In this document: piece by piece, positions 1 to 7,336 of the stretch
Position numbering within the stretch: the first letter of the stretch is position 1
How the letters are laid out: each line of letters starts with the position of its first letter
The notes under the pieces: generated by a model
The model's database searches: none
Seen by the model: only the letters and a program-made list of their open reading frames with translations
What the model was told of the DNA's origin: nothing
From: DASPLH01 sp035627675
GTDB lineage: Bacteria; Acidobacteriota; Terriglobia; Terriglobales; Acidobacteriaceae
Assembly: GCA_035627675.1 (NCBI GenBank)
Contig: DASPLH010000053.1
Span: 1 to 32,177 of the forward strand
DNA: 32,177 nucleotides
Reading direction: 5' to 3'
Made by a program: the position numbers and the translations under genes

Positions 1-539
1 GTCGTAGGCTTGAGGTAGAAGCCTGCGAGCTTCCACTGGCCCGCCTGTTGCTGAAGGATTTGCGTCAGCATGTACGGGCCCTTCGCGCTCTGCACGGTCT
101 GCACGACCATCGCGTACCTGCCCGGCTGCATGCCTGGGATATTGATGGTTGCGCTTGTGGCGGTTGCGCCCGTCGCTCCGAACACTCCGCAGTAGAACTG
201 TGCGTCGCCCGCCTGCGTCATCTTGCTCGCGTCGAGGATGTACACGTGCTTGACGGTCAGGGGGCCGTTGAGGCCGTCCTTGTCCTGTGCGACAGCCGAT
301 TCCACGCCGCCGAACGAGTTCGCCAGCACCGGCAGAGCAGCCTGCCGCAGGCCGGCGACGTTGCCGGAGGCCGCCATCTGGAGGTATTGCCTGGCCGTGT
401 TGGTTACGGCCGTATAGGTCGGAACATCGATCTCACGGTCCATCGTGCACGTCTGCGCCGTAGCAGTGCCCGCGCCGAACAGCAGTGCGACGACAAGCGC
501 CACCAGCGGCAGAGTGCGTTTCGATCTGTTGCGAACCAT
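1..539 (-). CDS. Secreted protein of unknown function, C-terminus cut by window edge
   Basis: This minus-strand frame opens with ATG at 539-537 and stays open to base 1, so about 179 residues are visible and the stop lies outside the window. The N-terminus is a clear signal peptide: a basic start (MVRNRSKR), a hydrophobic core (LPLVALVVALLFGAG) and an Ala-x-Ala cleavage region near residue 28. The mature part has no motif I recognise. It contains hydrophobic and Gly/Ala-rich segments and ends in the visible part with a W-K-L-A-G-F-Y-L-K-P stretch, which resembles the end of small beta-rich domains of the DUF4019 or NTF2-like kind; that is only a resemblance. An AAAGGA ribosome site lies about 9 bases before the ATG. 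It is transcribed away from the 36-bp repeat at 571-678, which probably holds its promoter. Confidence 0.75.
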   Translation of the reverse strand, partial: MVRNRSKRTLPLVALVVALLFGAGTATAQTCTMDREIDVPTYTAVTNTARQYLQMAASGNVAGLRQAALPVLANSFGGVESAVAQDKDGLNGPLTVKHVYILDASKMTQAGDAQFYCGVFGATGATATSATINIPGMQPGRYAMVVQTVQSAKGPYMLTQILQQQAGQWKLAGFYLKPT

Positions 540-570
540 CGTTGCTGATCCTTTCCGCGTACGACGCGGC

Positions 571-678
571 CATAATAACCAGACTCGCCGAATACTCCCA
601 GGCGGCCATCATAACCAGAGTCGCTGACGCGTCCCCGGCGGCCATCATAACCAGAGTCGCCGAATCCGTCCTGCGAGT
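571..678. repeat. 36-bp tandem repeat, three units, upstream of the secreted protein
   Basis: Units start at 571, 607 and 643, exactly 36 bp apart. The first 21 bp of each unit are nearly identical (CATMATAACCAGASTCGCYG); the rest is conserved between units 1 and 2 and drifts in unit 3. Read on the minus strand, each unit gives a -10-like box: TATTAT (577-572) or TATGAT (613-608 and 649-644). The box nearest the gene is about 32 bp before the minus-strand ATG at 539, a sensible promoter distance. Good -35 hexamers are lacking. The length is a multiple of three and other frames read through it, but no frame here has coding support. Confidence 0.8.
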
Positions 679-762
679 CCAACCGGAGAAGCAGGGCGGG
701 TGTTCGGAATCTGCTGGGAATAGATGCCTGAACCGGGGCTGACAGATGTTCCCAGCGCTCGC

Positions 763-789
763 TGGACTCGCCGCTCCCGGTGCTAAAAT
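763..789 (+). promoter_or_regulatory. Probable extended -10 promoter of the STN-like secreted protein gene
   Basis: TGCTAAAAT at 781-789 is a strong extended -10 element (TGN plus TAAAAT at 784-789). The -35 is weak (TGGACT at 763-768, spacer 15). Transcription would begin near 796, which is after an upstream in-frame ATG at 746 and before the ATG at 821. This supports 821 as the start codon. Confidence 0.55.
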
Positions 790-820
790 CAAACCCCGGC
801 TGCGGTTGGGGTTCCCTCGA

Positions 821-1738
821 ATGGCGCGGATCATCGCAAAAACGGCATTGCTGTTGGTCGTTACGAGCCTCTGTGCCGGCGCACAAGCGAGGCCGGGCGC
901 GAAGGCCAAAGGCGCCCCGCAGAAGCCCGCGGCAACGCGGCCGGGCTCTGCTGCGCGGTCAACGCCGGCCATCACGCAGCCCGCGCCTGCGCCAGTGCAG
1001 GCGGCCCCAGTTCCACAGACTTTAGCCCAACAGCCCGCCGTCCACCCGCGCGTCACCTACGCCAACGGACTGCTCTCGATCGACGCTCCGAATTCGAACT
1101 TGTCGGACATCTTGAACGGCATCCGCCGGGCGACCGGCGCGGCCATCGAAGGCAACATCGGGTCCGGCGACCGTGTCGTCGTTCGCCTCGGCCCCGGACA
1201 GCCGCAGGAAGTCATCTCCGCGTTGCTCAACGGCTCGCGTTTCGACTACATCGTGCTCGGCTCGCAGCAGCGCCCCGGAGCCATTGACCGGCTTGTTCTC
1301 ATGGGCCGCTCCAACGCTCCGGCGGCGAACGTCGGCGGATCTGCAAACGCGATGCCTCCGTCCGGACAGCCCAACCGAGTCCCACCCACGGCCGATACCG
1401 ATGGCATGGACGAGGAAGAGGAAGACATGGCGGATCGCGAGGTTCCGGATGAACTCGAGTACCAGCCGGGAACGGAAGAGCTGCCGGAACCCGCGGCTCA
1501 AGGCCAGCCGGGACAAGGTGCTCCGGGGCAGCCGCAACCCGTGCAGCCGGGAACGGTTTTCGCACCGAACCAGCAGCCGCAATCGGGACAGCCCGCCCAG
1601 GGACAGGCGGCGCAGCCCGACCCGGCCAACCAGAACCAAAACCAGAACCAGCCCAAGACTCCCGAACAGCTGCTCCGCGAGCTTCAGGAACTCCAGCGCC
1701 GCAGCGGCCAGGAACCCGGCCAGCAGAACCCCCAATAG
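821..1738 (+). CDS. Secreted STN/secretin-N-like protein with Pro/Gln-rich tail
   Basis: The protein has 305 residues from ATG 821. Residues 1-23 form a signal peptide (MARIIAKTALLLVVTSLCAG). Residues 24-75 are an Ala/Pro-rich linker. Residues about 77-166 (VTYANGLLSIDAPNSNLSDI onward) look like the short STN domain found at the N-terminus of secretins and TonB-dependent transducers, where it takes part in periplasmic protein contacts. The rest is Pro/Gln/Gly-rich with an acidic DEEEED run, and is probably disordered. There is no beta-barrel or secretin channel, so it may be a stand-alone periplasmic partner. An earlier in-frame ATG at 746 would hide the signal peptide behind 25 residues and lies upstream of the likely transcription start, so I reject it. 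The ribosome site is weak. Confidence 0.8.
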   Translation: MARIIAKTALLLVVTSLCAGAQARPGAKAKGAPQKPAATRPGSAARSTPAITQPAPAPVQAAPVPQTLAQQPAVHPRVTYANGLLSIDAPNSNLSDILNGIRRATGAAIEGNIGSGDRVVVRLGPGQPQEVISALLNGSRFDYIVLGSQQRPGAIDRLVLMGRSNAPAANVGGSANAMPPSGQPNRVPPTADTDGMDEEEEDMADREVPDELEYQPGTEELPEPAAQGQPGQGAPGQPQPVQPGTVFAPNQQPQSGQPAQGQAAQPDPANQNQNQNQPKTPEQLLRELQELQRRSGQEPGQQNPQ

Positions 1739-1882
1739 ACTGCCGACGACAGCCGCTGGTCAGCTACCTGAAAACCGGGGCTTCCGCGTCCACTTTGGGC
1801 AGAAATTCCGACCAAAATAATCGCCATTTAGTAAGCTAAAGCTGCAGAACAACTTACAACGGACCCCGATGGCTGCTTCCTG

Positions 1883-1912
1883 TTGCTTTTTTGGTTCTGC
1901 CGCATCTAGAAT
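1883..1912 (+). promoter_or_regulatory. Probable sigma70-like promoter of the isc operon
   Basis: TTGCTT (1883-1888) and TAGAAT (1907-1912) are separated by 18 bp. Transcription would start near 1919, inside or at the edge of the palindrome at 1921-1933. A repressor bound there would block the start site, the expected arrangement for IscR autoregulation. Confidence 0.6.
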
Positions 1913-1914
1913 CA

Positions 1915-1939
1915 ATATGCGACTAATTTAGTCGGACTT
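1915..1939 (+). promoter_or_regulatory. Candidate type 1 IscR operator
   Basis: GACTAATTTAGTC at 1921-1933 is a perfect palindrome around a central T. It fits the known core of type 1 IscR boxes, GACT-RWWWY-AGTC, at every position. The outer flanks (ATATGC and GGACTT) fit the rest of that consensus only partly. The site ends 3 bp before the iscR start codon and overlaps its poor ribosome site. Binding is inferred from sequence and from the identity of the adjacent regulator. Confidence 0.75.
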
Positions 1940-1942
1940 CGC

Positions 1943-2389
1943 ATGCTGAAGCTCACGAAGAAAGCTGACTACGGACTGATCGCCATGAGGCACCTGGCCG
2001 AAAACTCCGCCGTGGGCGCCTGTAGCGCGAAAGACGTTGCTGAGCTGTACGGCATTCCGCAGGAAGCTCTGGCGAAAATCCTCCAGAAGCTTGCGAAGTC
2101 CAAGCTGTTGCACTCGCAGCAGGGCACGAACGGCGGCTATGTGCTTGCCCGTGATCCGCGCGAGATCAGCGCCCTGGAAGTGATCCGGGCGATTGAGGGT
2201 CCACTGTTCATCACCTCGTGCAGTTCGTCCAAGGGCGACTGTAGCCAGAGTGAGCGGTGCACGGTCCGCGAACCGCTCCGCAAGGTGAGCCGGACGATCG
2301 AAGAAGTTCTGGGAAAGTTAACCATCTGGGAGCTGAGCGAAGCTTCCGAGCAGGTGCCAGCCGAGCTGGTTAGTTTGGAGACGCACTGA
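1943..2389 (+). CDS. iscR: Rrf2-family Fe-S regulator IscR
   Basis: The protein has 148 residues with a winged helix at the N-terminus (MLKLTKKADYGLIAMRHLAE) and the Rrf2 signature TNGGYVLARDP. Three cysteines, C93, C100 and C106 (C-x6-C-x5-C), can bind a [2Fe-2S] cluster; E. coli IscR has C-x5-C-x5-C, so the first gap is one residue longer here. IscR with its cluster represses the isc operon, and apo-IscR loses that repression. The gene is first in a complete ISC operon and follows a matching operator. The stop is one base from the iscS start. A general Rrf2 regulator is the alternative, but the context makes IscR much more likely. Confidence 0.93.
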   Translation: MLKLTKKADYGLIAMRHLAENSAVGACSAKDVAELYGIPQEALAKILQKLAKSKLLHSQQGTNGGYVLARDPREISALEVIRAIEGPLFITSCSSSKGDCSQSERCTVREPLRKVSRTIEEVLGKLTIWELSEASEQVPAELVSLETH

Positions 2390-2390
2390 T

Positions 2391-3635
2391 ATGGCGAACG
2401 AAACAGGCGTGAAGCTGCCGATCTATATGGACAACCATGCCACCACGCGCACCGATCCGCGCGTTGTGGAAGCGATGCTGCCCTACTTCGGCGAGACGTT
2501 TGGCAACGCAGCCAGCCGCAACCACGAGTTCGGCTGGGTTGCCGAACAGGCGGTTGAACAGGGCCGCGAACAGATCGCGAAACTGATCGGCGCGACATCC
2601 AAGGAAATCGTCTTCACCTCGGGAGCCACCGAGAGCAACAACCTGGCGATTAAGGGCGTCGCCGAGATGTATCGCGAGAAGGGCAATCACATCATCACGC
2701 AGGTGACCGAGCACAAGGCCGTGCTGGACACCTGCAAGCGGCTCGAGAAGTTCGGGTACCGCGTCACGTACCTGCCGGTGCAGAAAGACGGACGCATCGA
2801 CCTCGATGATCTCCGCCGCGCGATCGACGACAAGACGATCCTGGTCTCGATCATGTCCGCCAACAACGAAATCGGCGTGCTGCAGCCGATCCGCGAAATC
2901 GGCGCGATCTGCCGCGAGCGCGGCGTGCTGTTCCACACCGACGCGGTACAGGCCACGGGCAAGGTCCGGGTGGACGTGAACAAGGACAACATTGACCTTC
3001 TGTCGCTCTCGGGACACAAGATCTATGGACCGAAGGGCGTCGGCGCGCTGTACGTTCGCCGCAAGAACCCGCGCGTCCAGCTTGTTGCGCAGATCGACGG
3101 CGGCGGTCACGAGCGTGGCATGCGCTCGGGCACGCTGAACGTTCCGGGCATCGTTGGGCTGGGCAAGGCCTGCGAGATCGCCCGCACGGAGATGGCCCAG
3201 GAAGCCGAGCACTGCCGCAGTCTGCGCGACAACCTCAGGGCCCAGATCATGTCGCAGCTCGACGAGGTTTACATCAACGGCTCGGTCGAGCACCGTCTGC
3301 CGAACAACCTCAACATCAGCTTCGCGTTCGTGGAAGGCGAGTCGTTGTTGATGGGCATCAATGATGTGGCGGTTTCCAGCGGTTCCGCCTGCACTTCGGC
3401 GACGCTCGAGCCGTCGTACGTGCTGAAGGCGCTCGGCGCCGGCGATGACCTGGCGCACAGCTCGATCCGCTTCGGCCTGGGACGCTTCAACACGCAGGCG
3501 GAAGTGGACTACGTGGCGAAGAAGGTCGTGGAGACCGTGAACCGGCTGCGCGAGCTTTCGCCGCTCTACGAAATGCACAAGGAAGGCGTGGACCTCACGA
3601 AGGTTCAGTGGGCGGCCGAAGGCGGCGCACACTAA
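2391..3635 (+). CDS. iscS: Cysteine desulfurase IscS
   Basis: The protein has 414 residues, a class V PLP enzyme that takes sulfur from L-cysteine, forming alanine and a persulfide that passes to IscU. It has the N-terminal MDNHATT motif, H108 (TEHKA), D184 and the PLP lysine K210 (SLSGHKIYGPKG). The catalytic cysteine is C334 in SSGSACTSATLEPSYVL, on the long loop typical of group I (IscS/NifS) rather than SufS. The C-terminal tail (DLTKVQWA) resembles the E. coli IscS tail that contacts IscU. The start ATG lies one base after the iscR stop with a TTGGAG ribosome site inside iscR, so the two are translationally close. Length is near the usual 404. Confidence 0.97.
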   Translation: MANETGVKLPIYMDNHATTRTDPRVVEAMLPYFGETFGNAASRNHEFGWVAEQAVEQGREQIAKLIGATSKEIVFTSGATESNNLAIKGVAEMYREKGNHIITQVTEHKAVLDTCKRLEKFGYRVTYLPVQKDGRIDLDDLRRAIDDKTILVSIMSANNEIGVLQPIREIGAICRERGVLFHTDAVQATGKVRVDVNKDNIDLLSLSGHKIYGPKGVGALYVRRKNPRVQLVAQIDGGGHERGMRSGTLNVPGIVGLGKACEIARTEMAQEAEHCRSLRDNLRAQIMSQLDEVYINGSVEHRLPNNLNISFAFVEGESLLMGINDVAVSSGSACTSATLEPSYVLKALGAGDDLAHSSIRFGLGRFNTQAEVDYVAKKVVETVNRLRELSPLYEMHKEGVDLTKVQWAAEGGAH

Positions 3636-3657
3636 AGCAATTTGGGGAATTCAGATA

Positions 3658-3708
3658 TTCGAATCGTCGAGATTTCAATTCGGCAATCCCGAGATTCGAC
3701 AATTCGAA
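3658..3708 (+). repeat. AT-rich inverted repeat between iscS and iscU
   Basis: TTCGAATCGTCG (3658-3669) pairs with CGACAATTCGAA (3697-3708), 11 of 12 canonical plus one G-U. The loop repeats the same words (GAGATT, AATTCGG, ATTCGAC). The 87-bp gap is strikingly AT-rich compared with the genes around it. There is no T-run, so it does not look like a terminator; it may be an mRNA processing or stability element. Confidence 0.6.
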
Positions 3709-3722
3709 AATGGAGTTAAGGG

Positions 3723-4112
3723 ATGGCATACAGCGATAAGGTTCTGGATCACTACACTCATCCTCGCAATGTCGGTTCGATGGACAAGGCTTCCGCGGAT
3801 GTGGGCACGGGGCTTGTGGGCGCGCCCGAGTGCGGCGACGTCATGAAGCTCCAGATCAAGGTGAACCCGGTCACCAACGTGATCGAGGATGCCAAGTTCA
3901 AGACGTTCGGCTGTGGCTCGGCGATTGCATCCTCTTCGCTCGCGACCGAGTGGGTGAAGGGCAAGACGGTCAACGAAGCGCTGGAGATCAAGAACACCGA
4001 CATCGTGAAGGAGCTCTCGCTTCCTCCGGTGAAGATTCACTGCTCGGTATTGGCCGAAGACGCCATTCGCGCAGCGATCTCCGACTGGAAGAAGAAGAAC
4101 GACGGCAAGTAA
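3723..4112 (+). CDS. iscU: Fe-S cluster scaffold IscU
   Basis: The protein has 129 residues, the usual length. It assembles [2Fe-2S] clusters from IscS sulfur. Cluster ligands C37 (GAPECGD), C64 (FGCGSA) and C107 (IHCSV) are present, along with D39, the residue that makes clusters labile, and H106. LPPVK at residues 100-104 is the motif that HscA grips during cluster transfer, which agrees with hscBA being downstream. The start ATG follows an AAGG-like site (TTAAGGG) after the AT-rich hairpin. It is not a SufU: it lacks the zinc-region insertion and keeps the HscA motif. Confidence 0.97.
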   Translation: MAYSDKVLDHYTHPRNVGSMDKASADVGTGLVGAPECGDVMKLQIKVNPVTNVIEDAKFKTFGCGSAIASSSLATEWVKGKTVNEALEIKNTDIVKELSLPPVKIHCSVLAEDAIRAAISDWKKKNDGK

Positions 4113-4120
4113 TTGGGCGA

Positions 4121-4138
4121 GCGCCGCGTCAGCGGCGC
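4121..4138 (+). repeat. GC hairpin between iscU and iscA
   Basis: GCGCCGC (4121-4127), loop GTCA, GCGGCGC (4132-4138): a perfect 7-bp stem nine bases after the iscU stop. No T-run follows, so it is probably not a full terminator. It may protect the 3' end of an iscRSU transcript or lower downstream expression. Confidence 0.55.
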
Positions 4139-4160
4139 GACGCGGGACATCAAGGCGAAC

Positions 4161-4535
4161 ATGGAAACGACACAGCTAACGACGGAACAGAAAACCGAGC
4201 AGCCCAAGGGCATCGCCATCACCGACCTGGCGCTCAAGCACATCAAGCTGGCGCTCGAAAAGGAAGGCATCGCGCCCGACCAGGGCGGGCTCCGCCTGGG
4301 CGTGCAGGGCGGTGGTTGTTCCGGACTGTCGTATGTCATCCGTTTCGACACGCAGCCGCGTGAACGCGACCGCATCTTCCAGTACGGAGACGTGCGCGTC
4401 TTCGTCGATCCCAAGTCGTTCATCTACCTGCACGGCATGACGCTCGACTGGCAGGAGACTCTGATGCAGCGCGGCTTCGTGTTCCAAAACCCCAACGCGC
4501 AGAAATCCTGCGGTTGCGGCACATCGTTCGCTTAA
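4161..4535 (+). CDS. iscA: A-type Fe-S carrier IscA
   Basis: The protein has 124 residues from ATG 4161. It accepts clusters from the scaffold and passes them to targets. The three invariant cysteines are C53 (GGCSGLSY) and C117/C119 (KSCGCGTSF). A TTG at 4113 is in frame, but it would place the intergenic hairpin inside the gene and add 16 residues absent from the family; the ATG has an AAGG site 6-9 bases upstream. The N-terminal tail of about 15 residues is a little longer than in E. coli IscA. ErpA and SufA share these motifs; operon position favours IscA. Confidence 0.93.
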   Translation: METTQLTTEQKTEQPKGIAITDLALKHIKLALEKEGIAPDQGGLRLGVQGGGCSGLSYVIRFDTQPRERDRIFQYGDVRVFVDPKSFIYLHGMTLDWQETLMQRGFVFQNPNAQKSCGCGTSFA

Positions 4536-4547
4536 CGGGTACCCTTC

Positions 4548-5297
4548 ATGGCCGATTCGCAAAACACCACGGCAACTTTCGTCGAGACCGACCCCAGCAT
4601 TCACCAGTGTTGGTCGTGCGGAGACATGCGCGCCGCGCAGTTCTGCGGAGCTTGCGGCAAAGTGCAGCCGCCGATGCCGTGCGACTACTTCAACTTCTTC
4701 GGGCTGCCGAGGGAGCTGAACCTTGACGTGGCGAAGCTCGAGCGCGAGTTCTACGTGATGAGCCGCAAGCTCCATCCCGACGTCTATGCGCGCTCCACCG
4801 GGCGGGAGCAGTCGTGGAGTCTGGAGGCCAGCTCGCTGCTGAACGACGCCTATCGCACGCTGCGCGACCCGATCGCACGCACCGAGTACCTGCTGAAGCT
4901 GGAAGGCGTGCACATCGAGGAGCAGTCGAAGAGCGCGACCGAGCAGGCGCGCGTAACCGGAGAGACGAAGAAACAGTTTGTGCCGCCCGATCTGCTGGAA
5001 GAGGTTTTCGAGCTGAACATGCAGCTCGAAGAGGCGCGGATGAACAACACGATGGGCGAGAACGATGCCGGCCTCATTCGCCAGCTCCAGCAGACGAAGG
5101 CTCATCTGGAAGAGAAGCTCAACCAGCTCGGCGACGAGTTGAAGCGGGCCTGGGACGACTGGGACGCACTCGTCAGGCGGCGCCTGATCGGCCCGACCGA
5201 CCGCAGCCGTGTGTTCGCCAGGATGGTGGACGTGCTGAATCGCCGCACCTACATCAGGAACCTGGTGCGCGACGTAAACGAAGTCTTAGGAATCTGA
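4548..5297 (+). CDS. hscB: Co-chaperone HscB with N-terminal zinc-ribbon
   Basis: The protein has 249 residues, longer than E. coli HscB (171). Residues 18-45 hold a four-cysteine module, CWSC (21-24) and CGAC (33-36), a likely zinc site as in human HSCB and some bacterial HscB proteins. A J-domain follows (DYFNFFGL, then HPD at 76-78), which stimulates HscA ATPase. The C-terminal helical domain (about 150-249), rich in Glu, Leu and Gln, should bind IscU. It lies between iscA (12-bp gap) and hscA. The length beyond the core comes from the zinc module and a longer helical region. Confidence 0.94.
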   Translation: MADSQNTTATFVETDPSIHQCWSCGDMRAAQFCGACGKVQPPMPCDYFNFFGLPRELNLDVAKLEREFYVMSRKLHPDVYARSTGREQSWSLEASSLLNDAYRTLRDPIARTEYLLKLEGVHIEEQSKSATEQARVTGETKKQFVPPDLLEEVFELNMQLEEARMNNTMGENDAGLIRQLQQTKAHLEEKLNQLGDELKRAWDDWDALVRRRLIGPTDRSRVFARMVDVLNRRTYIRNLVRDVNEVLGI

Positions 5298-5371
5298 ACA
5301 TCGGGCCACCATGCCACCGCTTCATCGACTTCGATGAGCCGGTCGCACGCTCGCCCGATCTCCCGATCATA

Positions 5372-7306
5372 ATGTCAGACCGCGTAGTCGGTATCGATCT
5401 CGGAACCACCAACTCACTGGTCGCCTACATGGAAGGCGGCCCTTCGCTGTCCCATCCCGACGCGCCCGCAGGATCGCTGGTGCGCATCATCCCCGGCGAG
5501 GACGGCTCGAATCTCGTGCCCTCGGTGGTGGCCCTCGACCGCGAAGGCCAGATCGTGGTCGGCAACGCGGCGCGTCCGCACCTGATCGAGACTCCGGAGC
5601 GCGCCGTCTATTCCGTCAAGCGCCTGATGGGCCGCGGCGTGGAAGACGTGAAGGAGGAACTGAAGTTCTTCCCGTTCCAGTTGGCCGAAGATCTCGTTCC
5701 CGGCGAAGTGCTCCGAATGAAGCTGGGCGAGCGGAGCTTCACGCCGCCGGAGATCTCCGCGCACATCCTTCGCCAGCTCAAGAAGAACGCCGAGCGCTTC
5801 TTCGGCGCGCCGGTGAAGCAGGCGGTCATCACCGTCCCGGCGTATTTCAATGACGCGCAGCGGCAGGCCACGAAAGACGCCGGCCGCATCGCCGGACTCG
5901 AAGTTCTGCGGCTGGTGAACGAGCCCACCGCCGCGTCCCTCGCCTATGGCCTCGACCGGAAGCGCAACGGCACGGTCGCCGTTTACGACCTCGGCGGCGG
6001 CACCTTTGACGTCTCGATCCTTAAGCTGAACGAAGGCATCTTCGAGGTCATCGCCACCAACGGCGACACGCACCTCGGCGGCGACGACATCGACAACCTG
6101 CTGATCGCCATCGCGCTCGAGGACATCGCCGGCGACATGAAGCTCGACCTGCGCCGCAACGGCGAAGCCGTGCAGCGGATCCGCCAGGGCGTCATCGACG
6201 CCAAGATCGCCCTTTCCTCGCAGGAGGTGGCCGTCATTGATGTCGATCTGCCCGGAGGCGCCAAGTACCAGCGGCAGATCAGTCGTAACGACTTCGAGGA
6301 ATTGATACGCCCCGTCATTGACCGCACGGTCGGTCCATGCCGTCAGGCGATCAAGGACGCCGGCATCGCGGCTGAGCAGATCGATGAAGTCGTCCTGGTC
6401 GGCGGCTCCACCCGCATCCCGCTCGTGCGTCAACTCGTGCGCGATCTCTTCCAGCGCGAACCGCACACCGAGCTGAATCCCGACGAAGTCGTCGCGCTCG
6501 GCGCGGCCGTGCAGGCCAACATTCTTGGCGGCGGCTCCGAGGCGACGCAGGACATGCTCCTGCTCGACGTCACGCCGCTCTCGCTGGGCATCGAGGCGCT
6601 CGGAGGCGTGGTCGCCAAGATTATCCATCGAAACTCGACGATCCCGGCCTCGGCGACCGAGCATTTCACCACCGGCGTCGAAGGCCAGACATCCGTGGCG
6701 ATCCACGTCGTGCAGGGCGAGCGTGAACTGGCGAAGGACTGCCGCTCCCTCGCGCGCTTCGACCTGAAGGGCGTGCCGCCGATGCCTGCGGGCCTGCCGC
6801 GCATCGAGGTGCGGTTCCTTATCGACGCCAACGGCATCCTGCACGTCTCCGCGCGCGAGCAGCGCAGCGGAAAAGAAGCCGAGATCCAGGTGCAGCCCAG
6901 CTACGGCCTGACGGATGAGCAGGTCGAGAACATGATCCTGGAGTCGTTCGACTACGCCGAGCAGGACTTCGCCGAGCGCCAGGTCATCGAAGCGCGCAAC
7001 GAAGGCGAGACGATTCTTGCCGCCCTCGACAAGGGGCGTCACAGCGGCGCATGGCTCCAACTCACGCCGCAGGAGCGCGCTCGTATCGACCAGGCCGAAG
7101 CCTCGGTGCGGGAGCGCAGGGCCGGCAACGACTACCAGGCGATCCGCCACTCGATCGACGAACTGAACCAGGCCACCATGCGGCTAGCCGAGTTGATGAT
7201 GGATACGGCGATCACCTCGGCGCTGAAGGGCAAGAACCTGGAGTCCAGCGATGTGGAAGACGGGCCAGCCGCTCCTCACCCCATCGGCAAGGCAGAGTTT
7301 GAATAG
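5372..7306 (+). CDS. hscA: Hsp70-type chaperone HscA
   Basis: The protein has 644 residues. It is the specialised Hsp70 that, with HscB, releases clusters from IscU. ATPase-domain motifs are present: VGIDLGTTNSLVAYMEGG (residues 6-23), VYDLGGGTFDVSIL and the VGGSTRIP segment. The substrate-binding domain starts near DVTPLSLGIEALGG. It lacks the long Gly-rich DnaK tail, which fits HscA. The frame is open far upstream through hscB (from 4814), but the ATG at 5372 sits immediately before the conserved N-terminus. The ribosome site is poor, so translation may depend on coupling with hscB 75 bp upstream. DnaK is the alternative; context settles it. Confidence 0.95.
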   Translation: MSDRVVGIDLGTTNSLVAYMEGGPSLSHPDAPAGSLVRIIPGEDGSNLVPSVVALDREGQIVVGNAARPHLIETPERAVYSVKRLMGRGVEDVKEELKFFPFQLAEDLVPGEVLRMKLGERSFTPPEISAHILRQLKKNAERFFGAPVKQAVITVPAYFNDAQRQATKDAGRIAGLEVLRLVNEPTAASLAYGLDRKRNGTVAVYDLGGGTFDVSILKLNEGIFEVIATNGDTHLGGDDIDNLLIAIALEDIAGDMKLDLRRNGEAVQRIRQGVIDAKIALSSQEVAVIDVDLPGGAKYQRQISRNDFEELIRPVIDRTVGPCRQAIKDAGIAAEQIDEVVLVGGSTRIPLVRQLVRDLFQREPHTELNPDEVVALGAAVQANILGGGSEATQDMLLLDVTPLSLGIEALGGVVAKIIHRNSTIPASATEHFTTGVEGQTSVAIHVVQGERELAKDCRSLARFDLKGVPPMPAGLPRIEVRFLIDANGILHVSAREQRSGKEAEIQVQPSYGLTDEQVENMILESFDYAEQDFAERQVIEARNEGETILAALDKGRHSGAWLQLTPQERARIDQAEASVRERRAGNDYQAIRHSIDELNQATMRLAELMMDTAITSALKGKNLESSDVEDGPAAPHPIGKAEFE

Positions 7307-7336
7307 CAGCGGCGATGGTCCACGCGAGAACAAGAT

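Noticed and set aside
746..820. Earlier ATG for the STN-like protein
   Set aside because: It would bury the signal peptide and lies before the predicted transcription start.
4113..4160. TTG start for IscA
   Set aside because: It directly abuts the iscU stop and translates the intergenic hairpin; the ATG at 4161 has the ribosome site and family N-terminus.
4814..5371. N-terminal extension of HscA through hscB
   Set aside because: The extra residues are out-of-frame HscB sequence; the family N-terminus begins at the ATG at 5372.
5414..7150. 578-codon open frame antisense to hscA
   Set aside because: Shadow of the HscA codon pattern; no motifs or start signals.
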